Assembly: GCA_024404095.1 (NCBI GenBank)
Contig: JAKSQO010000004.1
Span: 1-64,000, forward strand
Source: Clostridia bacterium
GTDB lineage: Bacteria; Bacillota; Clostridia; Oscillospirales; Acutalibacteraceae
Direction: 5' to 3'
DNA: 64,000 bases
Of the stretch, positions 1 to 10,700 are shown in pieces; the first letter of the stretch is position 1, and each line of letters begins with the position of its first letter. The position numbers were made by a program, and so were the translations under genes. A model generated the notes under the pieces. The model was not told where the DNA came from. It did not search any database and saw only the letters and a list, made by a program, of their open reading frames with translations.

Positions 1-126
1 GGACACGCTAACAAGTCTCACATCCTTAACAAGAAGACCACAAAGCGTAAAAGAGGTCTCCGCCAGACAGTTGTTGCTGATACAACAAATGTAAAGCAGA
101 TCAAGCGTCTTATCCCTTACAAATAA
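1..126 (+). CDS. rpmI: 50S ribosomal protein L35 (bL35), 3' part only
   Basis: The window opens inside this gene, so the start is missing. The 41 visible residues run from GHANKSHILNKKTTKRKRGL to the ending KQIKRLIPYK and a TAA stop. This is the basic C-terminal half of bL35, a small protein of the large ribosomal subunit that binds 23S rRNA. The next gene, rplT, follows after 49 bases, the usual infC-rpmI-rplT order. infC would lie just outside the window. Confidence 0.95.
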   Translation, partial: GHANKSHILNKKTTKRKRGLRQTVVADTTNVKQIKRLIPYK

Positions 127-175
127 TAAGGTAAGACAGGACTCAAAACTAAAATTAAATTGGAGGTAACTTACC

Positions 176-532
176 ATGGCTCGTATTAAAGGCGCTACCA
201 TGACTCGTAAGAGAAGAAATAAAGTAATGAAGATGGCTAAGGGCTACTATGGCTCAAAGTCAAGTCTTTTCAAGACTGCTAAGCAGGCAGTTATGAAGTC
301 CGGACAGTATGCATATGTCGGACGTAAGCAGAAGAAGCGTGACTTCCGTCGCCTTTGGATTACAAGAATTTCAGCAGCTTGCAAGATGAACGGCATGAAC
401 TACTCAACATTCATGAACGGTCTCAACAAGGCCGGCATCGAACTTAACAGAAAGATGCTTTCAGAGATTGCAATTGCTGATCCCGCAGCATTCACAGCAC
501 TTACTGAGAAGGCTAAGGACGCTCTTAAATAA
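176..532 (+). CDS. rplT: 50S ribosomal protein L20 (bL20)
   Basis: A 118-residue basic protein of the normal bL20 length that begins [19 protein letters not shown] and contains the conserved [10 protein letters not shown] and [16 protein letters not shown] stretches. It binds 23S rRNA early in 50S assembly and in other Firmicutes represses its own operon through the infC leader, which is outside this window. A GGAGGT ribosome site lies at 162-167. It is the last gene of the rpmI-rplT transcript, and a strong terminator follows at 541-582. Identification is secure. Confidence 0.98.
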   Translation: MARIKGATMTRKRRNKVMKMAKGYYGSKSSLFKTAKQAVMKSGQYAYVGRKQKKRDFRRLWITRISAACKMNGMNYSTFMNGLNKAGIELNRKMLSEIAIADPAAFTALTEKAKDALK

Positions 533-540
533 AGCTGATA

Positions 541-582
541 TCACGCCCCTGTCAAAGGTGGGGGCGTGAATTTGTCTTTTTA
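541..582 (+). terminator. Rho-independent terminator after rplT
   Basis: A perfect 9-bp GC-rich stem, TCACGCCCC (541-549) with GGGGCGTGA (561-569), closes an 11-base loop and is followed by a U-rich tract (570-582). It separates the ribosomal protein transcript from the downstream methyltransferase gene. Confidence 0.92.
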
Positions 583-615
583 AAACTAAGAATATTTTAT
601 TCGGAGGCACGTTAA

Positions 616-1404
616 ATGGAACGTCTGACAGCAAAATCGAATGAAAAAATCAAGGCTGCTGTCAGCATCCGTGACAGCGCAAAGCTTCGCCGTGAACAGC
701 ATCTTTTCTTCCTTGAGGGTGCGCGTTTATGCGGTGACGCGGCTGAAAATTCAGTCAGAATTCTGCGCTCGTTTTTCACTTTGCAGGCTCTTGAAAAATA
801 TTCTGCTCAGGCTGAAAAGATTATTTCACGCTCAAAGGAGAATTATATTATTACTGATGAGCTGGCTCAGAAGCTTTCGGATACGCAGAATTCACAGGGC
901 ATTTTCTGCGTCTGCAAAGAGGACGAAAAAAACGCAGGGGCGAATAAAATACGTCCCGACGGGAAATACATACTTCTGGAAAATGTTCAGGATCCGTCAA
1001 ATCTCGGTGCGGTCAGCCGTGTTGCCGAGGCGCTCGGTATTGACGGAATGTTTGTCTGCGGCGGCTGTGATATCTACAATCCCAAGGCGCTTCGTGCGTC
1101 AATGGGCTCCGCTCTCAGACTGAATATTGTTTCCTGCCCGTCAGCCGTTGAGCTTGTAAAGAAGCTGAACGGACTTGGTATTCTGACTCTTGCTTCAACA
1201 CCGAGAAAGGACAGCGTCGTGATAACCGATGTTCCTATGGACGGCGGTGTGTGCTGTGTTGTCGGCAACGAGGGTAACGGAATAACCGAAGAAACCATGT
1301 CTGCCTGTACGCACAGGGTTACAATTCCTATGGGCGGCAGAGCGGAATCCCTTAATGCCTCCACAGCGGCGGCGATACTTATCTGGGAGATGAAACGAAA
1401 ATGA
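616..1404 (+). CDS. SpoU/TrmH-family RNA 2'-O-methyltransferase
   Basis: A 262-residue SPOUT-class methyltransferase. It should transfer a methyl group from S-adenosylmethionine to a ribose 2'-OH of rRNA or tRNA. The three TrmH motifs are visible in the C-terminal half: NVQDPSNLGAVSRVAEALG, then VVGNEGNGI, then SLNASTAAAILIWEM, which form the knotted SAM site. The N-terminal ~110 residues look like the substrate-binding SpoU_sub_bind-type domain. GGAGGC at 602-607 supports the ATG at 616. The stop overlaps the dprA start by 4 bases (ATGA). It resembles the RNA methyltransferase found near rplT/pheS in bacilli, but the target nucleotide cannot be read from sequence. Confidence 0.9.
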   Translation: MERLTAKSNEKIKAAVSIRDSAKLRREQHLFFLEGARLCGDAAENSVRILRSFFTLQALEKYSAQAEKIISRSKENYIITDELAQKLSDTQNSQGIFCVCKEDEKNAGANKIRPDGKYILLENVQDPSNLGAVSRVAEALGIDGMFVCGGCDIYNPKALRASMGSALRLNIVSCPSAVELVKKLNGLGILTLASTPRKDSVVITDVPMDGGVCCVVGNEGNGITEETMSACTHRVTIPMGGRAESLNASTAAAILIWEMKRK

Positions 1405-2603
1405 ACGGAAAAATCTACTGGATATGGCTTCAGCAGGTACTCGGAATAAGTGCGACGCTCAAAACCGATGAGATTGTGTCTTACTTCGGTGATGCGAAAA
1501 AGCTGTATTTTGCAGGTGAATATGAGTGGAGAATTTCGGGCATTTTCACTCCTAAGCAGATACAGAAATTAAAGAACAATGACCTCTCTGCGGCGCAGAG
1601 GGTTATTGATAAATGTGTTGAAAACGGATGGAAAATAATTACACCCGATGACGGGAAATATCCGTCTATGCTTTTCAAACTGCCTAATTTCCCGCTTGTG
1701 CTTTATGCCGACGGTGACTTGGACTGTTTGAAAAACAAAATTACGATAGCAATAGTCGGTACACGTGAACCCTGCCGCAACAGCGCCTGCATTGCCAGAG
1801 CACTGTCGGCGTCAATTACCCGCTCAGGAGGATTGGTGGTCAGCGGCGGCGCATTGGGTATCGACAGCGCATCGCACATGGGTGCTTTTGATGCAGGAGG
1901 AAAGACAGTTGCGGTTCTCGGCAACGGCTTCGGAGCCAATTATCTTATGGCGAATGAGGCGCTGAGAAAAGATATATCGAAAAACGGACTTCTGCTGACG
2001 GAGTTTCCACCCGGAACACAGGTAACAAGAGGAAACTTTCCTATACGAAACCGTCTGATATCCGGTCTGAGCTACGGCACGGTTGTTATTGAAGCAAGCG
2101 AGCGGAGCGGCTCACTTATAACCGCCAACCATGCGCTTGAACAGGGCAGAGATGTCTACGCGGTGCCGGGCGACATTATGTCAAGCGGATTTACAGGAAC
2201 AAACAAACTGATTCAGGACGGTGCAAAGCCTGTCTTCAGCGCAATGGACGTGCTTGAGGAATATGCGCTCCGCTATCCCGAATTGATGGATATCGAAAAA
2301 GTCGAAAAGACATTGACGATGAAAACCTACAGCGATCCGCCGTCAAAAACGGCAGTCGATGATAATCCTCAGCGTAAGGCAAAGGGCGAGGTTAAATTTG
2401 TAAAATTTCCCGAACCTCCTCTGCTGACCGAGGATGCACGCAAGATTTACCGTGCGTTTGACAGACCCGAAATGCAGGCGGACGAGCTGATTTTAAAAAC
2501 AGGTCTGAGCGCAGGAAGCTTTTCCTCCGCAATGACTGAGCTTGAACTGTTCGACCTTGTCGAGCTTCAGGCGGGCAAACTTTACAAACTGAAAATAGGA
2601 TGA
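1401..2603 (+). CDS. dprA: DNA processing protein DprA
   Basis: A 400-residue DprA/Smf protein, which loads RecA onto incoming single-stranded DNA during natural transformation. The extended Rossmann-fold core is clear: VGTREPCRNSACIARALS, the glycine-rich VSGGALGIDSASHMGA, then GNFPIRNRLISGLS and SGSLITANHALEQGRDVYAV. The N-terminal ~100 residues form a helix-hairpin/SAM-like region, and the last ~70 residues look like the C-terminal winged-helix domain. It is translationally coupled to the upstream methyltransferase (4-base overlap) and is followed directly by topA, a dprA-topA-trmFO order typical of Firmicutes. DprA is widespread in non-competent bacteria too, so competence is not implied. 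Confidence 0.95.
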   Translation: MNGKIYWIWLQQVLGISATLKTDEIVSYFGDAKKLYFAGEYEWRISGIFTPKQIQKLKNNDLSAAQRVIDKCVENGWKIITPDDGKYPSMLFKLPNFPLVLYADGDLDCLKNKITIAIVGTREPCRNSACIARALSASITRSGGLVVSGGALGIDSASHMGAFDAGGKTVAVLGNGFGANYLMANEALRKDISKNGLLLTEFPPGTQVTRGNFPIRNRLISGLSYGTVVIEASERSGSLITANHALEQGRDVYAVPGDIMSSGFTGTNKLIQDGAKPVFSAMDVLEEYALRYPELMDIEKVEKTLTMKTYSDPPSKTAVDDNPQRKAKGEVKFVKFPEPPLLTEDARKIYRAFDRPEMQADELILKTGLSAGSFSSAMTELELFDLVELQAGKLYKLKIG

Positions 2604-2609
2604 TTGATT

Positions 2610-4724
2610 ATGTCAAAGCTGATTATCGTGGAGTCACCCACAAAGGTTAAGACAATTAAAAAATATCTCGGCTCGGGATATGAGGTTACGGCTTCAATGG
2701 GTCACGTTCGTGACCTTCCCGCGGCAAGACTGAGCGTAGATGTCAAGAATGACTTCGCTCCCAAGTATTCGGTTATCAAGGGCAAGGAAAAACTTGTCAA
2801 GGAATTGCAGGAAAAAGTCGCAAACAGCGATGGCGTCCTGCTTGCAACTGACCCGGACCGTGAGGGAGAAGCAATTTCATGGCATCTTGCAACTCTGCTT
2901 GACCTTGATATGAGTGAAACCAACAGAGTTACTTTTAACGAAATTACAAAAACAGGTGTTGCCAACGGTATGGCAAACCCCCGTTCGATTGATATGGACC
3001 TTGTTAACGCACAGCAGGCAAGACGTATTCTTGACCGCCTTGTAGGTTACAGACTAAGTCCGTTCATTTCTCAGAAAATCCGCCGCGGACTTTCCGCCGG
3101 ACGAGTTCAGTCAGTAGCGGTAAAGCTTATTGTTGACCGTGAAAACGAAATCCGTGCGTTCAATCCCGAGGAATACTGGACACTTGATGCTAAGTTCCTC
3201 GCACCGTGCCGCAAGAGCTTTTCAGCTTCTTTCTACGGCGACGAAACAGGCAAGGTTAAAATTACAAACAAGGAACAGGCTGACTCATATCTCAGCCGAC
3301 TTGACGGAGCAAGCTACACAATTACTTCTATCAAAAAGGGTACAAGAAAGAAGAACCCTGCACCTCCGTTTATCACATCAACTCTCCAGCAGGAGGCTTC
3401 AAGACGTATGGGCTTTCAAGCTCAGCGTACAATGAAAGCCGCTCAGGAGCTTTATGAAGGTGTTGACATTGCAGGTATCGGCACAACAGGTCTTATAACC
3501 TATATGAGAACCGACTCTCTGAGAATCTCAGAGGAGGCACGTGCCGCTGCAAATCAGTATATTACCGATACCTTCGGCGAAAAATATCTTCCCGAAAAGC
3601 CGCGTTATTATAAGTCACGAAACAATGCACAGGACGGCCACGAAGCTATTCGTCCGACCAATCCTGCACTTACTCCCGAGAGAGTTAAGGCAAGCCTTAC
3701 ATCTGACCAGTACAAGCTCTATTCGCTTATCTGGAAGCGTTTTATCGCAAGTCTTATGGCAAGCTGTGTTCAGAATACTGTCAAGGCTGAAATTCAGGCT
3801 GTTACCGAGGGCAAGGATGGCTATTGTGTATTTACAGCCGCGGGATACAGCATTAAATTTGACGGCTACACCGTTATTTATGAGGATTCCTCCGATGACG
3901 AGGATTCAGACGGCAAGCTTCCCGAGCTGAATGTTAACGATAAGCTCAAGCTTAAGGAGCTTAAGGGTAATCAGCACTTCACACAGCCGCCTGCACGCTT
4001 CACAGAAGCTACACTTATCAAGGCTCTTGAAGAAAACGGTATCGGACGTCCGAGCACATATGCTACGATTATTACAACAATTGTTAAGCGTGAATATATC
4101 AAGCGTCAGCAGAAACAGCTTTATCCGACCGAGCTTGGTGAAGCAATAACAACGCTTCTTAAGGATAAGTTCCCGAAAATCGTAAACACAAAGTTTACAG
4201 CGGGCATGGAAACTCAGCTCGATGAGGTTGGCGAGGGCAATGCAGATTACATTGCCATGCTCCATGAGTTCTATGACGATTTTGAAAAGACTCTTTCAAA
4301 GGCAAAGGCTGATATGAAGGATGTCAAGGTTCAGCTTAAAGAGGATCAGACAGATATTCCGTGCGAAAAGTGCGGCAGAATGATGGTTATTAAAACAGGA
4401 CGTTTCGGCAAATTCCTTGCCTGCCCGGGTTATCCGGACTGCAAGAACGCAAAGCCGCTTGTTATGAAAACCGAGGCTAAATGTCCTAAGTGCGGCGGCG
4501 AGGTCATTGAGAAAAAGTCAAAGAGGGGCTACACCTTCTTCGGCTGCGGTAACTGGCCGGAGTGCGACTTTATGACATGGGACAAGCCGACTGACGATAA
4601 GTGCCCGAAGTGCGGTAAGTCACTCTTTAAGCGTAAGGGCGGAGTGCTTGCCTGCCTTGATGAAAAGTGCGGCTTTGAAAAGAAAGCCGAAAGAAAGTCA
4701 AAGAAAAAGACAGAGGAAGAATAA
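2610..4724 (+). CDS. topA: DNA topoisomerase I
   Basis: Type IA topoisomerase that relaxes negative supercoils through a 5'-phosphotyrosine intermediate. The Toprim domain starts at SKLIIVESPTKVKTIKKYLG and holds DPDREGEA. The catalytic Tyr is Y298 in GLITYMRTDSLRISEEA. Three C4 zinc-finger modules end the protein (CEKCGRMM, CPKCGGEV, CPKCGKSL with their paired cysteines). An in-frame TTG at 2604 would add two residues, but it sits only three bases from the GGA at 2598-2600. The ATG at 2610 has proper spacing and gives 704 residues, so I chose it. It follows the dprA stop by 6 bases and abuts trmFO, so it is co-transcribed. Confidence 0.97.
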   Translation: MSKLIIVESPTKVKTIKKYLGSGYEVTASMGHVRDLPAARLSVDVKNDFAPKYSVIKGKEKLVKELQEKVANSDGVLLATDPDREGEAISWHLATLLDLDMSETNRVTFNEITKTGVANGMANPRSIDMDLVNAQQARRILDRLVGYRLSPFISQKIRRGLSAGRVQSVAVKLIVDRENEIRAFNPEEYWTLDAKFLAPCRKSFSASFYGDETGKVKITNKEQADSYLSRLDGASYTITSIKKGTRKKNPAPPFITSTLQQEASRRMGFQAQRTMKAAQELYEGVDIAGIGTTGLITYMRTDSLRISEEARAAANQYITDTFGEKYLPEKPRYYKSRNNAQDGHEAIRPTNPALTPERVKASLTSDQYKLYSLIWKRFIASLMASCVQNTVKAEIQAVTEGKDGYCVFTAAGYSIKFDGYTVIYEDSSDDEDSDGKLPELNVNDKLKLKELKGNQHFTQPPARFTEATLIKALEENGIGRPSTYATIITTIVKREYIKRQQKQLYPTELGEAITTLLKDKFPKIVNTKFTAGMETQLDEVGEGNADYIAMLHEFYDDFEKTLSKAKADMKDVKVQLKEDQTDIPCEKCGRMMVIKTGRFGKFLACPGYPDCKNAKPLVMKTEAKCPKCGGEVIEKKSKRGYTFFGCGNWPECDFMTWDKPTDDKCPKCGKSLFKRKGGVLACLDEKCGFEKKAERKSKKKTEEE

Positions 4725-6020
4725 ATGAGCGATGTTCTTGTTATAGGCGGCGGCCTTGCAGGTGTTGAAGCTGCGTGGGCGCTTGCAAACAGCGGAGTTT
4801 CCGTAACTATTGCGGAGATGAAGCCGAAAAAACATTCTCCCGCACATAAGACCGATATGCTTGCCGAGCTTGTATGCTCCAATTCGCTGAAGGCTCAGCG
4901 CATAGGTTCGGCGGCAGGGTTGCTCAAAGCGGAAATGGAGATTTTAGGTTCAATCTGCGTTGAGTGCGCTAAAAAATGCAGTGTTCCTGCGGGTGGTGCA
5001 CTTGCAGTTGACCGTGATAAATTCTCCGCCATGATTACGGAAAAGATTAAGTCGCATCCGCTGATTACAGTTGAGTGCGAGGAAATCACGGAGATTCCCG
5101 AGGGCAATGTCATTGTTGCCGCAGGTCCGCTTGCTTCGGATGCACTTGCGGAGAATATAAAAAATCTTTGCGGCGGTTCGCTCAGCTTTTTTGATGCGGC
5201 TGCGCCGATTGTTACGGATGAGAGCATAGACAAAAGCTGTGCTTTCAGCCAGTCGAGATATGACCGCGGCGGTGAGGACGATTACCTCAACTGCCCGATG
5301 AATAAAGAGGAATACGAGAATTTTTACAACGAGCTTGTTAACGCGGAGTCGGCTGAGCTTCACTCCTTTGATAAGAAAAAGGGCGTGTATGAGGGCTGTA
5401 TGCCGATTGAGGTTATGGCAAGTCGAGGCGCTGACACAATGCGCTTCGGACCGTTGAAGCCTGTCGGACTTACCGACCCGAGAACAGGTCACAGACCATG
5501 GGCGGTGCTTCAGCTTCGCCGTGAGGATGCGAGCGGTTCAATGTATAATCTTGTAGGCTTTCAGACAAATCTGAAATTCGGTGAACAGAAGAGAGTTTTC
5601 TCCCTTATCCCTGCCCTTAAGAATGCGGAGTTTGTTCGCTACGGTGTTATGCACCGCAACACATTCATTGATTCACCCCGTCATCTCAATTCCGATTTCT
5701 CGTTCAGAGGTCGCGACGGTCTGTATTTTGCAGGTCAGATAACAGGCGTTGAGGGATACATGGAATCGGCTTCCTCGGGCATTCTCTCAGGTCTTAATAT
5801 GGCGAGAAGACTTAAGGGCGAAGCTCCGATTGAGCTTCCCGACTTCACAATGCTCGGTGCATTGTCGGGCTACATCAGTAACGAAAGCGTTGCCGATTTT
5901 CAGCCGATGGGTGCGAATTTCGGCATACTGCCTGCCTTGCCCGAAAAAATCAGAGATAAAAAGCTCAGATACGAGGCTCTTGCGCAGAGAAGCCTCGACT
6001 GGTATAAAACTTCTTTCTAA
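4725..6020 (+). CDS. trmFO: Methylenetetrahydrofolate-tRNA (uracil-5-)-methyltransferase
   Basis: A 431-residue flavoprotein that makes 5-methyluridine at tRNA position 54 using methylene-tetrahydrofolate and FADH2, the Gram-positive alternative to SAM-dependent TrmA. The N-terminal FAD fold VIGGGLAGVEAAWALA is followed by the TrmFO-specific KHSPAHKTDMLAELVCSNSL. Near the C terminus lie the conserved GQITGVEGYMESASSG and MGANFGILPAL. The ATG directly follows the topA stop, and GAGGAAGA just upstream within topA serves as ribosome site. The length is normal for the family. Confidence 0.97.
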   Translation: MSDVLVIGGGLAGVEAAWALANSGVSVTIAEMKPKKHSPAHKTDMLAELVCSNSLKAQRIGSAAGLLKAEMEILGSICVECAKKCSVPAGGALAVDRDKFSAMITEKIKSHPLITVECEEITEIPEGNVIVAAGPLASDALAENIKNLCGGSLSFFDAAAPIVTDESIDKSCAFSQSRYDRGGEDDYLNCPMNKEEYENFYNELVNAESAELHSFDKKKGVYEGCMPIEVMASRGADTMRFGPLKPVGLTDPRTGHRPWAVLQLRREDASGSMYNLVGFQTNLKFGEQKRVFSLIPALKNAEFVRYGVMHRNTFIDSPRHLNSDFSFRGRDGLYFAGQITGVEGYMESASSGILSGLNMARRLKGEAPIELPDFTMLGALSGYISNESVADFQPMGANFGILPALPEKIRDKKLRYEALAQRSLDWYKTSF

Positions 6021-6043
6021 ATCATTCAAAGGAATGGATAAAG

Positions 6044-6724
6044 ATGAAATCAGATATTAACGAATTACAGGAAAAATTAGGTTATAGGTTTAATGATGAG
6101 GGACTTCTGCTGCGTGCTCTGTCCCATTCATCATACGTCAATGAAAATCATTCTGTCGGCGGCTCAAATGAAAGACTTGAGTTCCTCGGTGACTCGGTTC
6201 TCGGTTTTATTACAGCAGAGAACTTTTTCAAAAATTATAAGAACTTCCCCGAGGGTGAGCTTACAAAGCTCCGTGCCGCAATGGTGTGTGAAAAGTCGCT
6301 TGCAGGCTTTGCACGTGAGATTGAGCTCGGTAAGTATCTTATGCTCGGCAAGGGCGAGATGATTACGGGAGGCAGAGAGCGTCCGTCAATTCAGGCAGAT
6401 GCATTTGAGGCGGTTATTGCCGCAATCTATCTTGACGGCGGCATGGATGCCGCAAGAAAGTTTGTGCTCAAATACATTGACGAGGCAATCAAAAGACATC
6501 AGTCAGTCAAGGATTACAAAACAATTCTTCAGGAGATTGTTCAGCGCAATCCCGGTGAGATTGTTGAATACGTTCTTGTCGGCGAAACGGGTCCCGACCA
6601 CGATAAGCGTTTTGAGGTTGAGGTTCATCTCAATTCAAATGTTATCGGCAGGGGAATCGGTAAGAGCAAAAAACGTGCCGAGCAGGAGGCTGCAAGGGAA
6701 GCCTTGGAGCTTATGGGACTGTGA
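6044..6724 (+). CDS. rnc: Ribonuclease III
   Basis: A 226-residue double-strand-specific endoribonuclease that processes rRNA precursors and structured mRNAs. The catalytic domain carries the signature ERLEFLGDSVLGF (about residues 44-56, with the metal-binding Glu and Asp) and the second acidic cluster DAFEAVIAAIYLDGG. The C-terminal ~70 residues form the dsRNA-binding domain ending in KSKKRAEQEAAREALELMG. AAAGGAA upstream positions the ATG. The stop overlaps the next start by four bases (GTGA), so translation is coupled to the radical SAM gene in the usual rnc-smc cluster. Confidence 0.97.
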   Translation: MKSDINELQEKLGYRFNDEGLLLRALSHSSYVNENHSVGGSNERLEFLGDSVLGFITAENFFKNYKNFPEGELTKLRAAMVCEKSLAGFAREIELGKYLMLGKGEMITGGRERPSIQADAFEAVIAAIYLDGGMDAARKFVLKYIDEAIKRHQSVKDYKTILQEIVQRNPGEIVEYVLVGETGPDHDKRFEVEVHLNSNVIGRGIGKSKKRAEQEAAREALELMGL

Positions 6725-7719
6725 AGCATATAAATGTCGGTCTGTTTGTTCCGCATAACGGCTGTCCTCATCAATGTTCTTTCTGCAATCAGAAAGCGAT
6801 TTCGGGTCACCGTGAACAGGTCACACCCGATGATGTTGACCGTGCGGCTCAGATAGCTCTTAAAAATCCCGACAGCAGGGGCGGAGAAATTGCATTTTTC
6901 GGCGGCAGTTTTACTGCGATAGACAGAGAAACGATGATTTCGCTTCTTTCAGCGGCATACAAATACATTGCTGACGGCAGCTTCAAGGGAATCAGAGTGT
7001 CGACCCGACCTGATGCTATTGATACGGAAATCTGTACCATACTTAAAAAGTACGGTGTAACCGCGGTGGAACTCGGAGCGCAGAGTATGGATGACGGGGT
7101 GCTTCGTCTAAACAGACGTGGGCATACCTCGGAGGATATTGTCCGTGCGAGCAAAATGCTCAAGGATTTCGGCTTTGAACTTGGTTTACAGATGATGACG
7201 GGACTTTACGGTTCGACAGATGCCGACAGCATAATGACGGCAGAAAAAATTATCGCATTAAAGCCTGAAACTGTCCGCATTTATCCGACGGTTGTGCTTG
7301 AAAACACACCGCTTGCAGAGCTTTACCGAAGCGGCGAGTACATACCGCAGACGGTGGATAGTGCCGCGGAGCTTTGCGCACGGCTTCTTGTTATGTTTTA
7401 TGATGCAGACATAACCGTTATCCGAACGGGACTTCACTCGGGCGGTGATGTTGAGGGTGAGTATCTTGCAGGGGCATATCACCCCGCTTTCAAGGAGCTT
7501 TGCGAGGGTAAAATCTATCTGCGCAAGGCGATTGAATTTATTAAGAAAAACAATATTGCCGAGGGGAAAATTGAAATCCACGTTTCGCCAAAGGCAATTT
7601 CACAGATGACAGGTCAGAAAAAGACCAATATTTCTGCATTGCGGGAGCTTGGATACAATGCCCGTGTGATTGCAGACAGCAGTATTGAAAAATACTGTGT
7701 TAAAATAACGGAATCCTGA
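6721..7719 (+). CDS. Radical SAM protein, Elp3-like (COG1243 type)
   Basis: A 332-residue radical SAM enzyme starting at a GTG that overlaps the rnc stop. The [4Fe-4S] cluster motif is C15-x3-C19-x2-C22 in GCPHQCSFC, followed by FFGGSFTAIDRE and the Elp3-like STRPDAID and VELGAQSMDDGVLRLNRRGH. It lacks an acetyltransferase domain, so it is the short form that sits between rnc and smc in many Clostridia. The true substrate of this group is not established to my knowledge; tRNA modification is a family-level guess. The gene is tightly packed with rnc and smc. Confidence 0.85.
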   Translation: MKHINVGLFVPHNGCPHQCSFCNQKAISGHREQVTPDDVDRAAQIALKNPDSRGGEIAFFGGSFTAIDRETMISLLSAAYKYIADGSFKGIRVSTRPDAIDTEICTILKKYGVTAVELGAQSMDDGVLRLNRRGHTSEDIVRASKMLKDFGFELGLQMMTGLYGSTDADSIMTAEKIIALKPETVRIYPTVVLENTPLAELYRSGEYIPQTVDSAAELCARLLVMFYDADITVIRTGLHSGGDVEGEYLAGAYHPAFKELCEGKIYLRKAIEFIKKNNIAEGKIEIHVSPKAISQMTGQKKTNISALRELGYNARVIADSSIEKYCVKITES

Positions 7720-7738
7720 TATAAAAGGAATGAACTAA

Positions 7739-10700
7739 ATGAGATTAAAAGCACTCGAAATGCAGGGGTTCAAATCATTCCCTGACAAGACTGTTTTCAA
7801 TTTTAATCACGGGATGACGGCTGTTGTCGGTCCGAACGGCTCGGGCAAGAGTAATATTGCCGACGCTGTGCGCTGGGTTCTCGGTGAACAGTCGACAAAA
7901 AATCTCCGTGGCTCAAAAATGGAAGATGTTATCTTCGGCGGAACAAGAGTTCGTAAACCGCTTGGCTTTGCTGAGGTTACGCTTAAGCTTGATAATAAGG
8001 ACAGAACGCTTAACAATTGCGACAAGGACGAGGTTTCGGTTACACGCCGATACTACCGTTCGGGTGAGAGCGATTATATGCTCAACGGCGCGGTTGTAAG
8101 GCTTCGTGATATTCACGAGCTGTTTATGGATACAGGCCTCGGACGTGACGGCTATTCGCTTGTCAGCCAGGGACGTATTGCCGACCTTATTTCTTCAAAA
8201 TCGGGTCAGCGCCGTGAAATGCTTGAGGAGGCCGCAGGCATTTCTCACTTCCGTTACCGACGCAACGATGCTAACCGCAAGTTAGACCAGGCGGAGGAAA
8301 ATCTGGTTCGACTTCGTGACATTCTTTCAGAGCTTGAGGGACGTGTCGGTCCTCTTAAAACTCAGAGCGAAAAGGCACAGAAATTCCTTGTGCTTGCCGC
8401 TGAGAAAAAGGAGCTTGAAATCGGACTGTGGCTTCATACAATTGAAACATCAAAGCAGAAGCTGAGAGAACATGAGGACAAGCTTTCAATTGCGCAGGCT
8501 CAGTATGACGGTATAGAAGCCGCTTTGAATGTTATTGAAAACGAAACCGAAGAAATAATTGCGAAAAGTCAGGATATCACCGTACGAATCGACAACATCC
8601 GTCAGAACGCAATGTCGTACGAGGAAAAGGCGGTTCACGTTGACGGTGAAATCTCAGTTGAAAAAAATACAATTCTTCATAATAATCAGACTATCGAGCG
8701 AATCCGCCGTGATATGAATGATGCGGCTGACAGCGAAAAGGGTCTTGAAAAAGAAATCGCCGATTCGATGAAAGAAATCGACGAATTACTCAGCGAAATT
8801 GAAGCAAAGAAAAAAGAGCTCGAAAGCGCATCCGCTGACATTGCACAGGCAAGAGATGAGAACAGCGAATTCTCGGACAAGATTGCCGACCTTTCTCAGA
8901 AAATAACTGAGATTACAGGCAAGGTTGCCGAAAAGAGAATAGAAGAGACGACAGCAAACTCATCAATTGAGGAAATTATGGGTCGTGTCAGCAACATTGA
9001 GGGCGTTCTCTCGACAAGAAACGGCTACATAACCGAGCTTGAGGACAAGCACAATGCATGTCAGGCTGAGCTTGACAAGATGAACGAAACGGCGACGGAA
9101 ATTATGAATGCTGTTTCGGGTTACAGCCTGCGTGTTCAGTCACGTGAGGAAAAGGCTGAGACTCTTAAGGGCGAGATTGATGCACGCGGTCTTGATATTC
9201 TTCAGAAAAAAGACCGTATGCGTATGCTCGATGATATGGAAAAGAACATGGAGGGTTATTCGGGTGCGGTTAAGGCTGTTATCCGTGAGGCAAAGGGCGG
9301 TATGCTCAGGGGAATCCACGGCCCTCTTTCACAGCTGATTAACGTAAATGATCGTTATGCCGTTGCTGTTGAAACGGCACTCGGTGCGGCGATTCAGAAC
9401 ATTGTTACTGATAATGAAAACGATGCAAAGCGCGCGATTAACTTCCTTAAGGACAAGAAGAGCGGACGTGCAACATTTCTTCCGCTGACTGCTGTCAAGT
9501 CAAAGCCGTTTACGGAAAAGGGTCTTGACGGCTGCTACGGTTTTGTTGACATGGCAGACAAACTGCTTGATTTCGAACCGCAGTACAGCGAGATAATTAA
9601 GTCGCTTCTCGGCAGAACAGCTGTTGCCGAGGATCTTGACAGCGCAATTGTTATCGCTAAAAAATACGATTACAGATTTAAGATAGTTACTCTTGACGGA
9701 CAGGTTGTCAATGCAGGCGGTTCAATGACTGGTGGTTCACGCGGTCATAATGCAGGTATTCTCAGCCGAGGAAACGAGATTGATAAGCTCAAAGCTCAGC
9801 TTGCAGAGCTTGTTGAACAGCAGAATGTAAGTCAGGAGGAGTATAAAAAGCTCAGCCAGGAGCTTTCGTCCGTTAAGGCAGAGCTTGACGCTTCACAGGC
9901 TGACCTCAAGCGTACACAGGAGGATATTATCCGTAAGGAAAGTGAGCTTGCGCTTATTGACGGTAAGCTTGATACTGCGAATGCGGCTCTTGAGGAGCTT
10001 CGCCGTGAAAAGCACAACGCTTCACTTCGTATATCTGACCTTGAGGAGCTTAAGAGCAGCGCACAGGCAGAGATTGACGAACTCAACAAGGAGCTTGGGT
10101 CATTGCAGGCTAATCTTGACGTTGTAACACACGGCAGGGAACAGCTTGAAGAAAAACGTGAAAACCTCGCACAGGTTGAAGCGAAAATCAACCTCGATAT
10201 CCTTGCGTATGAAAAGGATATTCAGGCTCGCCGTGAGGCTGTTGAGCTTCTCAACCGCAGAATGGCAAGCCACGAGGGCAGGCTTGATGACCTCAACGGT
10301 GAAATTGCGGTTATCGAATCCGCAAATGCCGATATTGAAAAGAAGATTGCCGAGCTTGAAAAGCAGGCGGCAGAGCTTCGAGATATGGGTGCAAAGTCAA
10401 AGGAAAACATTGAATCACTCATTGCAGAACGTACCGAATGTGATGCACGCAGTGCACAGCTCCGTGCTGACGAGCGAACAAAATCCGCAGAGCGTGAAAA
10501 AATCAGCGGAGAGCTTGCACGTCTCGAAGAGCGCAAGGGCTCAATGCAGAAGATGCTTGACGATGCGGTTAATAAGCTCTATGACGAGTATCAGCTGACA
10601 AAAACTGAAGCTGAAAACATGAATATAGTTATTGAGGATTATCAGAAAGCACACCGCTCATTGCAGGAGGTAAAGGGTAAAATTCGAGCCCTCGGCAGTG

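Noticed and set aside
2604..2609. TTG start for topA
   Set aside because: Only three bases from the ribosome site; the ATG at 2610 gives the family-typical N terminus.
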